In this document: positions 1-6,280 of the stretch, in pieces
How the letters are laid out: every line of letters begins with the position of its first letter
Numbering within the stretch: position 1 is the first letter of the stretch
Assembly: GCA_900757695.1 (NCBI GenBank)
Contig: CAAEOU010000282.1
Span: 1 to 14,578, forward strand
Direction of reading: 5' to 3'
DNA length: 14,578 nt
Source of the DNA: an uncultured Oscillospiraceae bacterium
Lineage (GTDB): Bacteria > Bacillota_A > Clostridia > Oscillospirales > Oscillospiraceae
The notes under the pieces: model-generated
What the model was told of the DNA's origin: nothing
What the model saw: the letters and a program-made list of their open reading frames with translations, nothing else
Databases searched by the model: none
Program-made: the position numbers and the translations under genes

Positions 1-149
1 AGACCTTTACGGATATTCTGGGGGGAAATCTGGCGGGCGTCACCTCCATTCTGGTCTATCCCCTGCATTTCAGCAACCCCTTTCAGCGGATCCGCTATGG
101 GATCGAGCGGCCATTTATCGCAATGGGCCGCAAAAAACGAAAAAGATAG
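1..149 (+). CDS. yqeG: YqeG-family HAD phosphatase, C-terminal 48 residues only
   Basis: The frame beginning at base 3 is open from the left edge to a TAG at 147-149 and gives 48 residues. It starts with TDILGGNLAG and continues SILVYPL, the late HAD motif and following strand typical of YqeG-like HAD-IIIA phosphatases. The tail then runs through an Arg-rich stretch (RIRYGIERP) to a Lys/Arg-rich end, as is usual in this family. Members are soluble proteins of about 170 residues, so roughly the last quarter is seen and the catalytic DxDxT motif lies off the window. In many Clostridia yqeG sits a few genes upstream of efp, which fits the next gene. The substrate of the family is not established in this context. 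The identification rests on a short segment, so it is probable rather than certain. Confidence 0.7.
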   Translation, partial: TFTDILGGNLAGVTSILVYPLHFSNPFQRIRYGIERPFIAMGRKKRKR

Positions 150-169
150 CGCTTTATAGTTCTCGGTAC

Positions 170-198
170 TTGAAATTACGGCACAAATAGGATAAAAT
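170..198 (+). promoter_or_regulatory. Sigma-A type promoter for efp
   Basis: TTGAAA at 170-175 and TAAAAT at 193-198 are separated by exactly 17 bases, a good match to the vegetative promoter consensus. Transcription would start near 205, leaving a leader of about 58 bases. A perfect TATAAT at 205-210 lies just downstream but has no acceptable -35 at 17 bases (CACAAA), so it is the weaker candidate. The leader contains a small hairpin (222-227 pairing with 232-237) that may be incidental. Confidence 0.6.
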
Positions 199-262
199 AG
201 AGCGTATAATTCATGATACTATGCCGCCGTTGCGGTATATAGAAACTTAGGGAGGAAAAACT

Positions 263-826
263 ATGATTTCAGCCAGTGATTTTAGAAATGGCGTTACCTT
301 CGACATGGATGGCAAGGTCATGCAGATCGTGGAGTTCCAGCATGTAAAGCCTGGTAAGGGCGCTGCCTTCGTCCGTGTTAAGATGAAGAACGTGATGACC
401 GGTGCTGTCACTGAGACCACCTTCAACCCCACTGCCAAGTACCCCACCGCTTATATCGAGAGAAAGAAGCTGGAGTACTCCTACAACGATGGCGGCATCT
501 ACTACTTCATGGACATGGAGACCTACGACATGACCGCAGTCAACGCTTCCGAGCTCAGCGACGGCTTTAAGTTCGTCAAGGAGAACGAGGAGTGCACCAT
601 CCTCAGCTACAACGGCAACGTGTTCTCTGTAGAGCCCCCCAACTTTGTTACGCTGGAGGTCACCAAGACCGATCCCGGCTTCAAGGGCGACACCGCTACC
701 AACGTAACCAAGCCTGCTACTGTTGAGACCGGCGCTGAGATTAAGGTTCCTCTGTTCATCAACGAGGGCGATAAGATCGTCATCGATACCCGCACCGGCG
801 AGTATCTGGAGCGTGCAAAGGGCTGA
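263..826 (+). CDS. efp: Translation elongation factor P
   Basis: This encodes EF-P, which binds ribosomes stalled at consecutive prolines between the P and E sites and promotes peptide bond formation. The 187-residue length is standard. The N-terminal KOW-like domain (about 1-65) opens [10 protein letters not shown] and carries the tip loop KPGKGAAF, with Lys32 at the position that is post-translationally modified in many bacteria. The two OB-like domains follow. The C-terminus has the family signature [19 protein letters not shown]. The start ATG has a strong GGGAGG at 250-255 about seven bases upstream. The gene has its own promoter at 170-198 and its stop overlaps the next start (TGATG), so the two are co-translated. 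Which modification pathway acts on Lys32 cannot be told from the window. Identification is secure. Confidence 0.98.
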   Translation: MISASDFRNGVTFDMDGKVMQIVEFQHVKPGKGAAFVRVKMKNVMTGAVTETTFNPTAKYPTAYIERKKLEYSYNDGGIYYFMDMETYDMTAVNASELSDGFKFVKENEECTILSYNGNVFSVEPPNFVTLEVTKTDPGFKGDTATNVTKPATVETGAEIKVPLFINEGDKIVIDTRTGEYLERAKG

Positions 827-1209
827 TGACATTGGAGGAACAGGCGGCCTATCTTCAGAGCCTCAAAAGCGAGGCTCAGCTGGATCAGAAGAATCCAAAG
901 CAGCGGCTGCTATCCGAGCTGACTGATACGGTCAGCCTGCTGTGCCATCAGGTTTCCCTGCTTAGCGAAGTGTCTGACGGTATGAATGATGCACTGGCGG
1001 CGCTGGAAGAGCAGATGGATTATATCTGTGATCTGGATGAAGAACCGGAAGAAGGCATGGGCGTCGATGAGTATTTTGACGACAGTGAGCGCTCTCTTTA
1101 TCAGGTAAAATGTCCCCAGTGCGGCGATCAGTTCGCTGTGGACGAGCAGTCTCTGGTGAAGGGATTTCAGTGCCCCACCTGTGGGGAGCATCTGATTCAG
1201 GCAGAATAA
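826..1209 (+). CDS. CD1247-like coiled-coil/zinc-ribbon protein, efp-linked
   Basis: This is a 127-residue soluble protein of unknown function. Residues 1-70 are predominantly helical with heptad-like hydrophobic spacing, matching the small domain found in the Clostridioides difficile CD1247 family. An acidic linker follows (about 70-90). The C-terminal zinc ribbon has two knuckles, CPQCG and CPTCG, 19 residues apart, and should bind one structural zinc. The start codon shares its A with the efp stop (TGATG at 824-828). No separate ribosome binding site is needed if translation is coupled, although GGAGC-like bases occur in the efp 3' end. Co-occurrence with efp in Clostridia suggests a role near translation, but that is inference from gene order. 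A strong terminator follows 10 bases after the stop, so this is the last gene of the efp unit. Confidence 0.85.
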   Translation: MTLEEQAAYLQSLKSEAQLDQKNPKQRLLSELTDTVSLLCHQVSLLSEVSDGMNDALAALEEQMDYICDLDEEPEEGMGVDEYFDDSERSLYQVKCPQCGDQFAVDEQSLVKGFQCPTCGEHLIQAE

Positions 1210-1219
1210 GACAATTTTA

Positions 1220-1257
1220 ATCGGCTTCGGGGATTTTCCCCGGAGCCGATTTTTTTG
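1220..1257 (+). terminator. Intrinsic terminator of the efp unit
   Basis: Arms 1220-1233 and 1237-1250 form a 14-base-pair stem with a single G-U pair and a three-base loop. The stem is GC-rich and is followed directly by six or seven Ts (1250-1256). It lies 10 bases after the zinc-ribbon gene stop and cleanly separates the housekeeping unit from what follows. Confidence 0.93.
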
Positions 1258-1269
1258 TTCTATAATAAA

Positions 1270-1302
1270 TTTTGGGGTCAGGCGAGGAGCCTGGCCCCAA
1301 AA
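1270..1302. repeat. 14-bp palindrome with T-tract before and A-tract after
   Basis: Arms 1270-1283 and 1289-1302 pair over 14 positions with one G-T mismatch, around a GAGGA loop. The arms are GC-rich inside and end in TTTT/AAAA outside. That polarity (Ts on the 5' side, As on the 3' side) is the reverse of an intrinsic terminator on the plus strand. The minus strand also lacks a clean U-tract after the stem. It could be a repeat-element end, a protein-binding palindrome or a processed RNA hairpin; the sequence does not decide. Confidence 0.6.
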
Positions 1303-1361
1303 ACATTTAATCGGGCAGTCATTCCGTGTTCAGATCCGGTACGGCCGTGATGACCATTCCG

Positions 1362-1413
1362 AAAAAAGAAGGATTACGCTGTGCCCCGTGGGGGTTCCAA
1401 TCGTAATCCTTCT
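1362..1413 (-). terminator. Possible minus-strand terminator or REP-like palindrome
   Basis: Arms 1367-1378 and 1402-1413 are perfect 12-base inverted repeats. The 23-base loop can fold further (CCCC at 1384-1387 with GGGG at 1389-1394). Read on the minus strand, the stem is followed at once by T residues (complement of 1362-1366), as in an intrinsic terminator. No minus-strand gene that could use it is visible to the right, so it may instead be part of a dispersed palindromic element or a relic of a lost gene. Confidence 0.45.
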
Positions 1414-1424
1414 AAATTTGATAA

Positions 1425-1718
1425 GATGACATTTTACGTTTTCTGAATGTCAGGGACGGTGTATCATCTGCGGAAGAAAAATATCCGGAGATTCTGCGGA
1501 TGGAAAATGAAGTGCTGACGGAGTGCTGGCTGGAGCAACGGGAAATGAAACGGATCCGCTATGAATACGACGCCAAAGATCGGTATCTATGGTTTCGCAG
1601 AACCCATCCCGGTGCAGCGGAGCAGATGATGAATAAGCATATCGCTTCGTATTTGGATATGTCGCCGGTGTCCTTGAGCAGGATCAGAAGGCAGCTGGCT
1701 GGGAATATAAAGGGATGA
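1425..1718 (+). pseudogene. Crp/Fnr-family regulator remnant, C-terminal HTH part only
   Basis: The frame is open from 1425 (after a TAA at 1422-1424) to the stop at 1718. From the ATG at 1500 it gives 72 residues. The C-terminus reads NKHIASYLDMSPVSLSRIRR, the recognition helix-turn-helix of Crp/Fnr regulators (typically IASYLGMTPVTLSRIRR). It is preceded by YDAKDRYLWFRRTHPG, the usual helix leading into it. Similarity appears to continue upstream of the ATG (SAEEKYPEILRMENEV), which fits the hinge region of the same family. The whole N-terminal cyclic-nucleotide-binding barrel, about 140 residues, is absent, and no other frame before 1425 restores it. I read it as a truncated regulator gene. 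A GGAG at 1487-1490 could still allow a small HTH-only protein, so expression is not excluded. It sits between the efp unit and the polysaccharide operon, and may have regulated the latter or marked a recombination joint. Confidence 0.65.
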
Positions 1719-1789
1719 TCTAATGGGCATTCCTCAAGTGGAGAAAGAGTACGGCGCTGGCCTGACTTCGGGATATAACAAGGATTGCC

Positions 1790-1864
1790 GGAGGAGAAAT
1801 TATGCGATTGTTTGTGCGATTTGCCTTATTATTGCGTATTCATTTTCATTCCGCCGACAATTGA
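1790..1864 (+). other. Leader mini-ORF (20 codons) with strong ribosome binding site
   Basis: GGAGGAG at 1790-1796 is five bases before an ATG at 1802. The frame encodes 20 residues, rich in Leu, Phe, Arg and His, and stops with TGA at 1862-1864. The ribosome binding site is as good as any in the window, which is unusual for a chance ORF. It precedes the polysaccharide operon by about 130 bases. Its codons include two 12-base-spaced copies of TGCGATT (1803-1809, 1815-1821). It could be a translated leader peptide, a tiny membrane-active peptide, or a decayed gene start. No attenuator hairpin with a U-tract is evident after it. Confidence 0.35.
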
Positions 1865-1920
1865 CATGGAACGATTTTTTTACAGGCCGACTGTTTTCGC
1901 CCTTTTTTTCTGCTGCAATT

Positions 1921-1929
1921 TGGTAATAT
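1921..1929 (+). promoter_or_regulatory. Candidate extended -10 promoter for the polysaccharide operon
   Basis: TGG followed by TAATAT (1924-1929) matches an extended -10 (TGnTATAAT) element. The -35 region is only a run of Ts (1903-1909). A perfect -35 consensus TTGACA is present at 1861-1866, but it has no suitable -10 at 16-18 bases (the nearest is TACAGG at 14). The operon promoter is therefore uncertain. Transcription from 1929 would give a leader of about 55 bases before the first gene. The true promoter could also lie further upstream. Confidence 0.3.
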
Positions 1930-1973
1930 GTGGGCGATGAAGCATTTATGCCCCCATGAGGAAGTTGAAAGAT

Positions 1974-1981
1974 GGAAGGAG
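1974..1981 (+). promoter_or_regulatory. Ribosome binding site deciding the cpsC start
   Basis: GGAAGGAG at 1974-1981 is 10 bases before the ATG at 1992. The in-frame upstream ATG at 1956 has no comparable site, so 1992 is preferred as the start of the chain-length regulator. Confidence 0.6.
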
Positions 1982-1991
1982 CATCGATCCT

Positions 1992-2693
1992 ATGAACCGT
2001 TATGCGGATGCCCGGGAGGGCATTGATCTGCTGGAACTGATCCAGCAGATCAAGACCTACTTTTGGGTTCTGCTGCTCGCTGCGGCACTGACCGGTACAG
2101 CGGGGTTCCTGATTTCCCGCTATTGGATGGAACCACAGTATGAATCCGCCATTACCATGATTGTGAACACTCGGCAGGACAGCGGCGGTACTGTTACCAA
2201 CGACAATATCACATCTGCGCAAAATCTGGTTTCTACATATTCTGTGATCATTAAGAGCAACACGGTGCTCAATGAGGTGATTACAAGACTGAGCCTGCCC
2301 ACCACTTACCAGCAGCTGGAACAACGTGTCTATGTCAATGCGGTGGAGGATACCCAGATCATGCGAGTTGCGGTGAGAGACAGCAGCCGTGGACAGGCGG
2401 CGGCCATTGTCAGCGCCATTGCGGCCATTGCGCCGGACGTCATTGTGGAAACGGTAGAAGCGGGCTCCTGCAAGGTCATCAGTCAGGTCATGACGGGAAG
2501 CAAGCCGGTCACGCCCAATATACTGAAAAATACGCTGCTCAGTGCCATAGGCGGATGGATGGCGGCGGTGTTTGGCATTGTGCTCTACAGCTTGCTGCGT
2601 GTGAGAAAAATTCAGGATGACAGGGACGCACAGGTATATCTGGAGCTTCCGGTGCTGGGCGTGATCCCTGAGATTCGGGTGGAGGACCTATGA
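1992..2693 (+). CDS. cpsC: CpsC/YveK-type polysaccharide chain-length regulator (Wzz superfamily)
   Basis: This is a 233-residue membrane protein that sets polysaccharide chain length and activates the partner tyrosine kinase. Residues about 1-23 are cytoplasmic (ending in LLELIQQIKTY). TM1 spans about 24-43, followed by an extracytoplasmic domain with YESAITMIV and the long central helices. TM2 is at about 181-202. The proline motif before TM2 (KPVTPNILKN) is characteristic of polysaccharide co-polymerases. The short cytoplasmic tail ends with LPVLGVIPEI, the usual kinase-docking end of Gram-positive CpsC. There is no fused kinase domain; the kinase is the next gene, overlapping by ATGA. An alternative start at 1956 would add 12 residues, but the ribosome binding site favours 1992. 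It is the first gene of the operon. Confidence 0.92.
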   Translation: MNRYADAREGIDLLELIQQIKTYFWVLLLAAALTGTAGFLISRYWMEPQYESAITMIVNTRQDSGGTVTNDNITSAQNLVSTYSVIIKSNTVLNEVITRLSLPTTYQQLEQRVYVNAVEDTQIMRVAVRDSSRGQAAAIVSAIAAIAPDVIVETVEAGSCKVISQVMTGSKPVTPNILKNTLLSAIGGWMAAVFGIVLYSLLRVRKIQDDRDAQVYLELPVLGVIPEIRVEDL

Positions 2694-3421
2694 GCAGTCG
2701 AAAAAAACAGAGAAGAGAGCCACGGTATTTTACACCGGTGAATGCCCCCAATGTGCCCTTTCACTATCGGGAGGCCTATAAATCCCTGCGTACCAATGTG
2801 AAATTCATTGCAGCCACAGAAAAGGCAGGGAGCTTTGTGATCACCAGCGCACTTCAAATGGAGAGCAAAAGTAATATTTCCGCCAATTTGGCCATTACGC
2901 TGGCGGAAGAGGGGAAACGGGTGGCACTGCTGGACTGTGATTTCAGAAAACCGACCATTCACCGATTTGCACAGCTTCATCTGCATGGCTGTGGGATCAC
3001 CGATGTGCTCATGGGCGCCTGTGAGCTTCGGGATGCGCTGTACCATATCGAAAGCTGGAATGTGGATGTGCTGCCGGTGGGAACGGTCCCGCCTAATCCA
3101 GCAGAGTTGCTGTCGACCACGCTGATGGGGGCGGTGCTGCGGGCGCTTCGGGAAAGCTATGACTATGTGATCATCGATACGCCGCCGATCTGCGCTGTCA
3201 CAGATGCCGCAATCATTGGCGGCATGGCAGATGGGGCATTTCTGGTGGTGCGTGCGGACTATGCGCCCACCGAGATGGTACAGATGGCAAAACGTCGGCT
3301 GACGGATGTCCATGTAAAACTCTTTGGTGTGATCCTGTCGAGGTTTGACGCCAAGCGGACAGGACGGCAGTCCGGCTATTCCTATTCCTACGACCAGTAT
3401 TACAGCTATGAAGAAACGTAG
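2690..3421 (+). CDS. cpsD: CpsD/CapB-type bacterial tyrosine autokinase
   Basis: This is a 243-residue cytoplasmic BY-kinase that should pair with the preceding CpsC and autophosphorylate a C-terminal tyrosine cluster to regulate polymerisation. The N-terminal segment has EAYKSLRTNVKF (28-39), the oligomerisation motif. Walker A' is ALLDCDFRKP (79-88) with Asp82 and Asp84. Walker B is YDYVIIDTPP (157-166). The tail (229-242) carries Tyr230, 232, 234, 237, 238 and 240. The Walker A is unusual: residues 54-61 read ALQMESKS where most family members have a PGEGKS/T-like loop. Lys60 and Ser61 remain but the glycines are missing. Start and stop overlap the upstream gene (ATGA), and the phosphatase gene follows after 27 bases. 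The family call is secure; whether the kinase is fully active is open. Confidence 0.92.
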   Translation: MSSRKKQRREPRYFTPVNAPNVPFHYREAYKSLRTNVKFIAATEKAGSFVITSALQMESKSNISANLAITLAEEGKRVALLDCDFRKPTIHRFAQLHLHGCGITDVLMGACELRDALYHIESWNVDVLPVGTVPPNPAELLSTTLMGAVLRALRESYDYVIIDTPPICAVTDAAIIGGMADGAFLVVRADYAPTEMVQMAKRRLTDVHVKLFGVILSRFDAKRTGRQSGYSYSYDQYYSYEET

Positions 3422-3448
3422 TATGGGGCCGGACAAAGGGAGGCTATT

Positions 3449-4213
3449 ATGACGGATCTCCATTGTCATCTGCTCCCGGCCATAGACGACGGAGCGAAAA
3501 ATGAGGCGGAAGCACTGGAATTGCTGCTGGCCCAGTATCGGAGCGGCGTCCGGAACGTTGCGCTGACCAGTCATTTTGACTGTGAACGGGACAAGCTGGA
3601 TGTTTTCCTGCGGCGGAGAGCATCGTCTTTTGAACGGCTCCAGCGGGAGATCTATCACCACAGCGGCCCTCCGGAGGAGCTGCGGCTTCGGCTGGGGGCG
3701 GAAGTGGCCTTTTCTCCGAACCTATGCCGGACACAGGTGGAACGGCTCTGTCTGGAAGGAACGCCGGTGCTGCTGCTGGAATTACCGGGGGAGAGGCTGC
3801 CCATGTACTTTGAAGAGACGGTCAAGCAGCTCCAAGGTTGGGGCATTACGCCGCTGATCGCCCATGTGGAGCGGTACCCGTACATATTAGATCGCTTATG
3901 GATGCTCTGTGACTGGATTGATTGGGGCTGCTATGTGCAGGTGAATGGAGGCAGCCTGCTGAAAGGCGGGAGAAACAGCAGACTGCTGATGAATCTGATC
4001 CGCTGGAACCTGATCCATGTGGTTGCCAGCGATGCCCATCATCTGATCAGCAGGCCGCCCAACTTGAAGCAGGCTATGGGGCAGGTAGAAAGGTCTTTGG
4101 GGTCGGAGACCGCCCAACGGCTACAGCAAAATGCCGCAAGGCTGTTTGCGGGGGAATTGCCGAAGCTGCCGTATGTGTATTGCCCAAGGCGGGTATTTGG
4201 AAGGTGGAGATGA
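3449..4213 (+). CDS. cpsB: CpsB/YwqE-type PHP tyrosine phosphatase
   Basis: This is a 254-residue metal-dependent protein-tyrosine phosphatase of the PHP superfamily. It would remove phosphates from the CpsD tail and so reset the kinase cycle. The metal-binding residues are visible: His5 and His7 in DLHCH, the IDDGA motif (12-16), His42 (TSHFD), Glu85 (GAEV), Glu111 (LLELP), His139 (IAHVERYP), and Asp195/His197 (ASDAHH). The length matches the family. The ATG is preceded by GGGAGG at 3438-3443. The order here is cpsC-cpsD-cpsB, whereas streptococcal loci usually start with cpsB. The stop overlaps the next start (ATGA at 4210-4213). The Arg-rich C-terminus (CPRRVFGRWR) is not a recognised feature. 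Confidence 0.92.
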   Translation: MTDLHCHLLPAIDDGAKNEAEALELLLAQYRSGVRNVALTSHFDCERDKLDVFLRRRASSFERLQREIYHHSGPPEELRLRLGAEVAFSPNLCRTQVERLCLEGTPVLLLELPGERLPMYFEETVKQLQGWGITPLIAHVERYPYILDRLWMLCDWIDWGCYVQVNGGSLLKGGRNSRLLMNLIRWNLIHVVASDAHHLISRPPNLKQAMGQVERSLGSETAQRLQQNAARLFAGELPKLPYVYCPRRVFGRWR

Positions 4214-5478
4214 GGGTGAAACGGGATGTGCTCCTGCTGTGTCAGTTCTTTTATCCGGAATACAATTCATCGGCGACGCTGCCATGGGATACCGCCCGCT
4301 ATCTGGCGGCCTGTGGCTTTCAGGTGGGGGCCCTGTGCGGCCGGCCAAAGGAGTATAACGATCAGGGAACCGTGCCATTGCGGCAAGAACGGGAAGGGGT
4401 AACGATTCGGAGGCTTCCGTATCTCCAGCTGAAGCGAGGGAAAAAAATGGCCCGGCTTATCAACTATTTCTCCTTTACCGGGGCAGTTGTGCGGCACATT
4501 GGGATATTCCGCCGATACCGGGCGGTGATCGTCTACTCCAATCCGCCGATCCTGCCGGCGGCGGCACTGCTGGCAAAGCGGCTGTTCGGGGTCAAGATCA
4601 TCTATGTATCCTATGACGTCTACCCGGAGGTGGCTTATGCCTCCGGCAGCCTCCGAAAGGGTGGGATCATTGCAAAGGCCATGGGATGGCTCAATGGCAG
4701 GCTGTTCCGGCAGCTGGAAGTGGCGGTGACGCTGACCGGAGAAATGCGGGATTTTCTGCTGGAAAAGAGACCGGAGCTTACGCCCCGGAAGGCTGTGGTG
4801 ATCCCAAACTGGGCCCATGAAGAGGAAAGCCGATGCCAGACACAGGCGGAGAAGCTCCGGGCGTCTATGGGAATCGAGCGGGAAACCTTTGTAATATCGT
4901 ATTTTGGGAATATGGGAATCTGTCAGGACATGGACACCATGATGGAAGCGGCAGAGCTTCTAAAAAAGGACAGGCATATCTTATTTTTTCTGGCGGGCCA
5001 CGGCGGAAAGTATCAGCAGGTCTCGGACTGGGCGGAGAAAATGCCCAATGTACGGGTGCAGCGTTTTTTAACGGGTGATGAGTTTTTGAATGCGCTGGAA
5101 ATCAGTGACTGCGGCCTTGTGAGTTTGCAGCCGGGGTTGAAGGGCACCTGCGCACCCAGTAAATATTACAGCTATTTGTGTGCGGGGATCCCCGTGATCT
5201 CCATTACAGAGCCGGGCTCCTATCTGATGCAGGAAATTGGGAGAGAGGAAATCGGCCGAGCCGTGACCGTGCATGACAGCACGGCTCTGGCGGCGGCCAT
5301 TGCGGAAGTGGCCCGGCGGAGAGAACTATGCAGGGAAATGGGCCGCAGGGCCCAACGGCTCTATATGAAAAAGTATCAGAGGGAAAAATGTCTTGGAGAA
5401 TACGCAAGACTGGTCGGAAAGGCGGTGGAGAAAGACAGTGAACACAGATATCACAGCGATTATTCTTACGAAAAATGA
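4210..5478 (+). CDS. Glycosyltransferase family 4 (WbuB-like)
   Basis: This is a 422-residue retaining GT-B enzyme, expected to add one sugar to the undecaprenyl-linked repeat unit on the cytoplasmic face. The N-terminal domain begins LLLCQFFYPEYNSSATLPW, the nucleotide-independent loop of WbuB-like enzymes (YFPPE..... in relatives). The C-terminal GT1 domain has VVIPNWAHEEE, ISYFGNMGICQDMDTM and the donor-site region TCAPSKYYSYLCAGIPVIS (about 310-328). The frame is open far upstream, to about 3922, but that part overlaps the phosphatase gene. The start at 4210 fits the family N-terminus, has GGAAGGTGG just before it, and overlaps the previous stop by ATGA. The sugar and linkage cannot be deduced. 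The 3' end overlaps the next gene by 41 bases. Confidence 0.88.
   Translation: MRVKRDVLLLCQFFYPEYNSSATLPWDTARYLAACGFQVGALCGRPKEYNDQGTVPLRQEREGVTIRRLPYLQLKRGKKMARLINYFSFTGAVVRHIGIFRRYRAVIVYSNPPILPAAALLAKRLFGVKIIYVSYDVYPEVAYASGSLRKGGIIAKAMGWLNGRLFRQLEVAVTLTGEMRDFLLEKRPELTPRKAVVIPNWAHEEESRCQTQAEKLRASMGIERETFVISYFGNMGICQDMDTMMEAAELLKKDRHILFFLAGHGGKYQQVSDWAEKMPNVRVQRFLTGDEFLNALEISDCGLVSLQPGLKGTCAPSKYYSYLCAGIPVISITEPGSYLMQEIGREEIGRAVTVHDSTALAAAIAEVARRRELCREMGRRAQRLYMKKYQREKCLGEYARLVGKAVEKDSEHRYHSDYSYEK
5424..5430 (+). promoter_or_regulatory. Ribosome binding site deciding a GTG start
   Basis: GGTGGAG at 5424-5430 is seven bases before GTG at 5438. Starting there removes 15 unconserved residues and leaves the canonical GT2 beginning (DITAIILTKNE). 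The alternative TTG at 5393 would overlap the previous gene by 86 bases. Confidence 0.6.
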
Positions 5479-6280
5479 GTCGGTAAACATTGTACGGTGC
5501 ATCGAATCCCTTTCCGGGCTGGCCCAGCGCATTGTGGTGGTCGACAGCGGAAGTGAAGACCATACGGTGGAGCTTGCGGCGCAGCTGGGGGCGGAAATAT
5601 ATCGCCATCCCTTCCGGCATTATGCCGACCAGTTCAACTGGGCGCTGGAGCATACGGATATTCAGACTACCTGGGTCTACCGCATCGATGCGGATGAGGC
5701 GGTGCCGGAGGACTTGAGGCAGGAGATCCTGACCGAATGTCAGGCGCACCGGGAGGACGATGTAAACGGCTTCCTGATGAAGCACAAGCTATACTTTCTC
5801 GGACGCTATCTCACCCACGGCGGAGCCTATCCTTTTGTTAAGATGACGGTTTTTAAGCCTGCCTATGGGAGATTTGAGGATCGTGCCATGGGGGAGCATG
5901 TGGTGCTGCGATCCGGCAGACATATTCTTCTGCGGCATGACTGCCTGCACTACGACTGCAAAAACCTGACGGCCTTTTTGGAAAAGCACAATGCCTACGC
6001 AGACAGAGAGGTCGTGGATTACTTTTCGGCACAGACGGAGCAGGGCAATGTATACCGGCAGGCGGCTCGCAGCAGACAGCTGCGGGACCGGCTCTATTAC
6101 CGGCTTCCAAAGTTTTTTCGGGCAAAGGTCTATTACTGGTATCGGTACTATGGAAAGCTGGGGTTTCTGGATGGAACGCCCGGAAAGATCTATGCGCTGT
6201 TGCAGGGCTACTGCTACCGGGTGATGGTGGACGCCAAAATTTATGAGGCGGAAGTACAAAGAAGGGCGGGAAAGCCGTGA
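5438..6280 (+). CDS. Glycosyltransferase family 2 (WaaE-like)
   Basis: From the GTG at 5438 this is a 280-residue inverting GT-A enzyme. The nucleotide-binding start is ITAIILTKNES (5-15), followed by IVVVDSGSEDHT (32-43) and the metal-binding DAD at 84-86 (YRIDADEA). The stretch HPFRHYADQFNWALE and the later HYDCKNL and GKLGFLDG segments resemble the WaaE/KdtX-type beta-glycosyltransferases of polysaccharide loci. The C-terminus is rich in Tyr and Arg (VYYWYRYYGKLG) and probably lies at the membrane surface. It overlaps the preceding glycosyltransferase by 41 bases and the next gene by GTGA. Donor and acceptor are unknown. It likely acts on the lipid-linked repeat unit. Confidence 0.88.
   Translation: MNTDITAIILTKNESVNIVRCIESLSGLAQRIVVVDSGSEDHTVELAAQLGAEIYRHPFRHYADQFNWALEHTDIQTTWVYRIDADEAVPEDLRQEILTECQAHREDDVNGFLMKHKLYFLGRYLTHGGAYPFVKMTVFKPAYGRFEDRAMGEHVVLRSGRHILLRHDCLHYDCKNLTAFLEKHNAYADREVVDYFSAQTEQGNVYRQAARSRQLRDRLYYRLPKFFRAKVYYWYRYYGKLGFLDGTPGKIYALLQGYCYRVMVDAKIYEAEVQRRAGKP

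Noticed and set aside
269..832. 187-residue minus-strand open frame opposite efp
   Set aside because: It mirrors efp codon for codon in length and lacks a start context or recognisable motifs. It is a by-product of the codon use of efp on the plus strand.
1319..1411. Short minus-strand frame (about 30 codons) across the palindrome
   Set aside because: The translation looks protein-like (KDYDWNPHGAQRNPSFFG) but there is a stop just before it and no start with a ribosome binding site. At this length it is indistinguishable from chance.
1861..1886. TTGACA with TACAGG as operon promoter
   Set aside because: The -35 is perfect but the spacing to TACAGG is only 14 bases and no -10-like hexamer exists at 16-18 bases.
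1723..1926. 67-residue plus-strand frame with one hydrophobic segment
   Set aside because: It has an AAGGGA about eight bases before the ATG and a 17-residue hydrophobic stretch. However, it shows no recognisable family and spans the leader mini-ORF and the TTGACA hexamer. A real small membrane protein is possible but not supported.
2612..3661. 349-residue minus-strand open frame
   Set aside because: It spans cpsD and parts of its neighbours, which have secure family motifs on the plus strand. The reverse product is rich in His, Arg, Cys and Pro with no domain signature.
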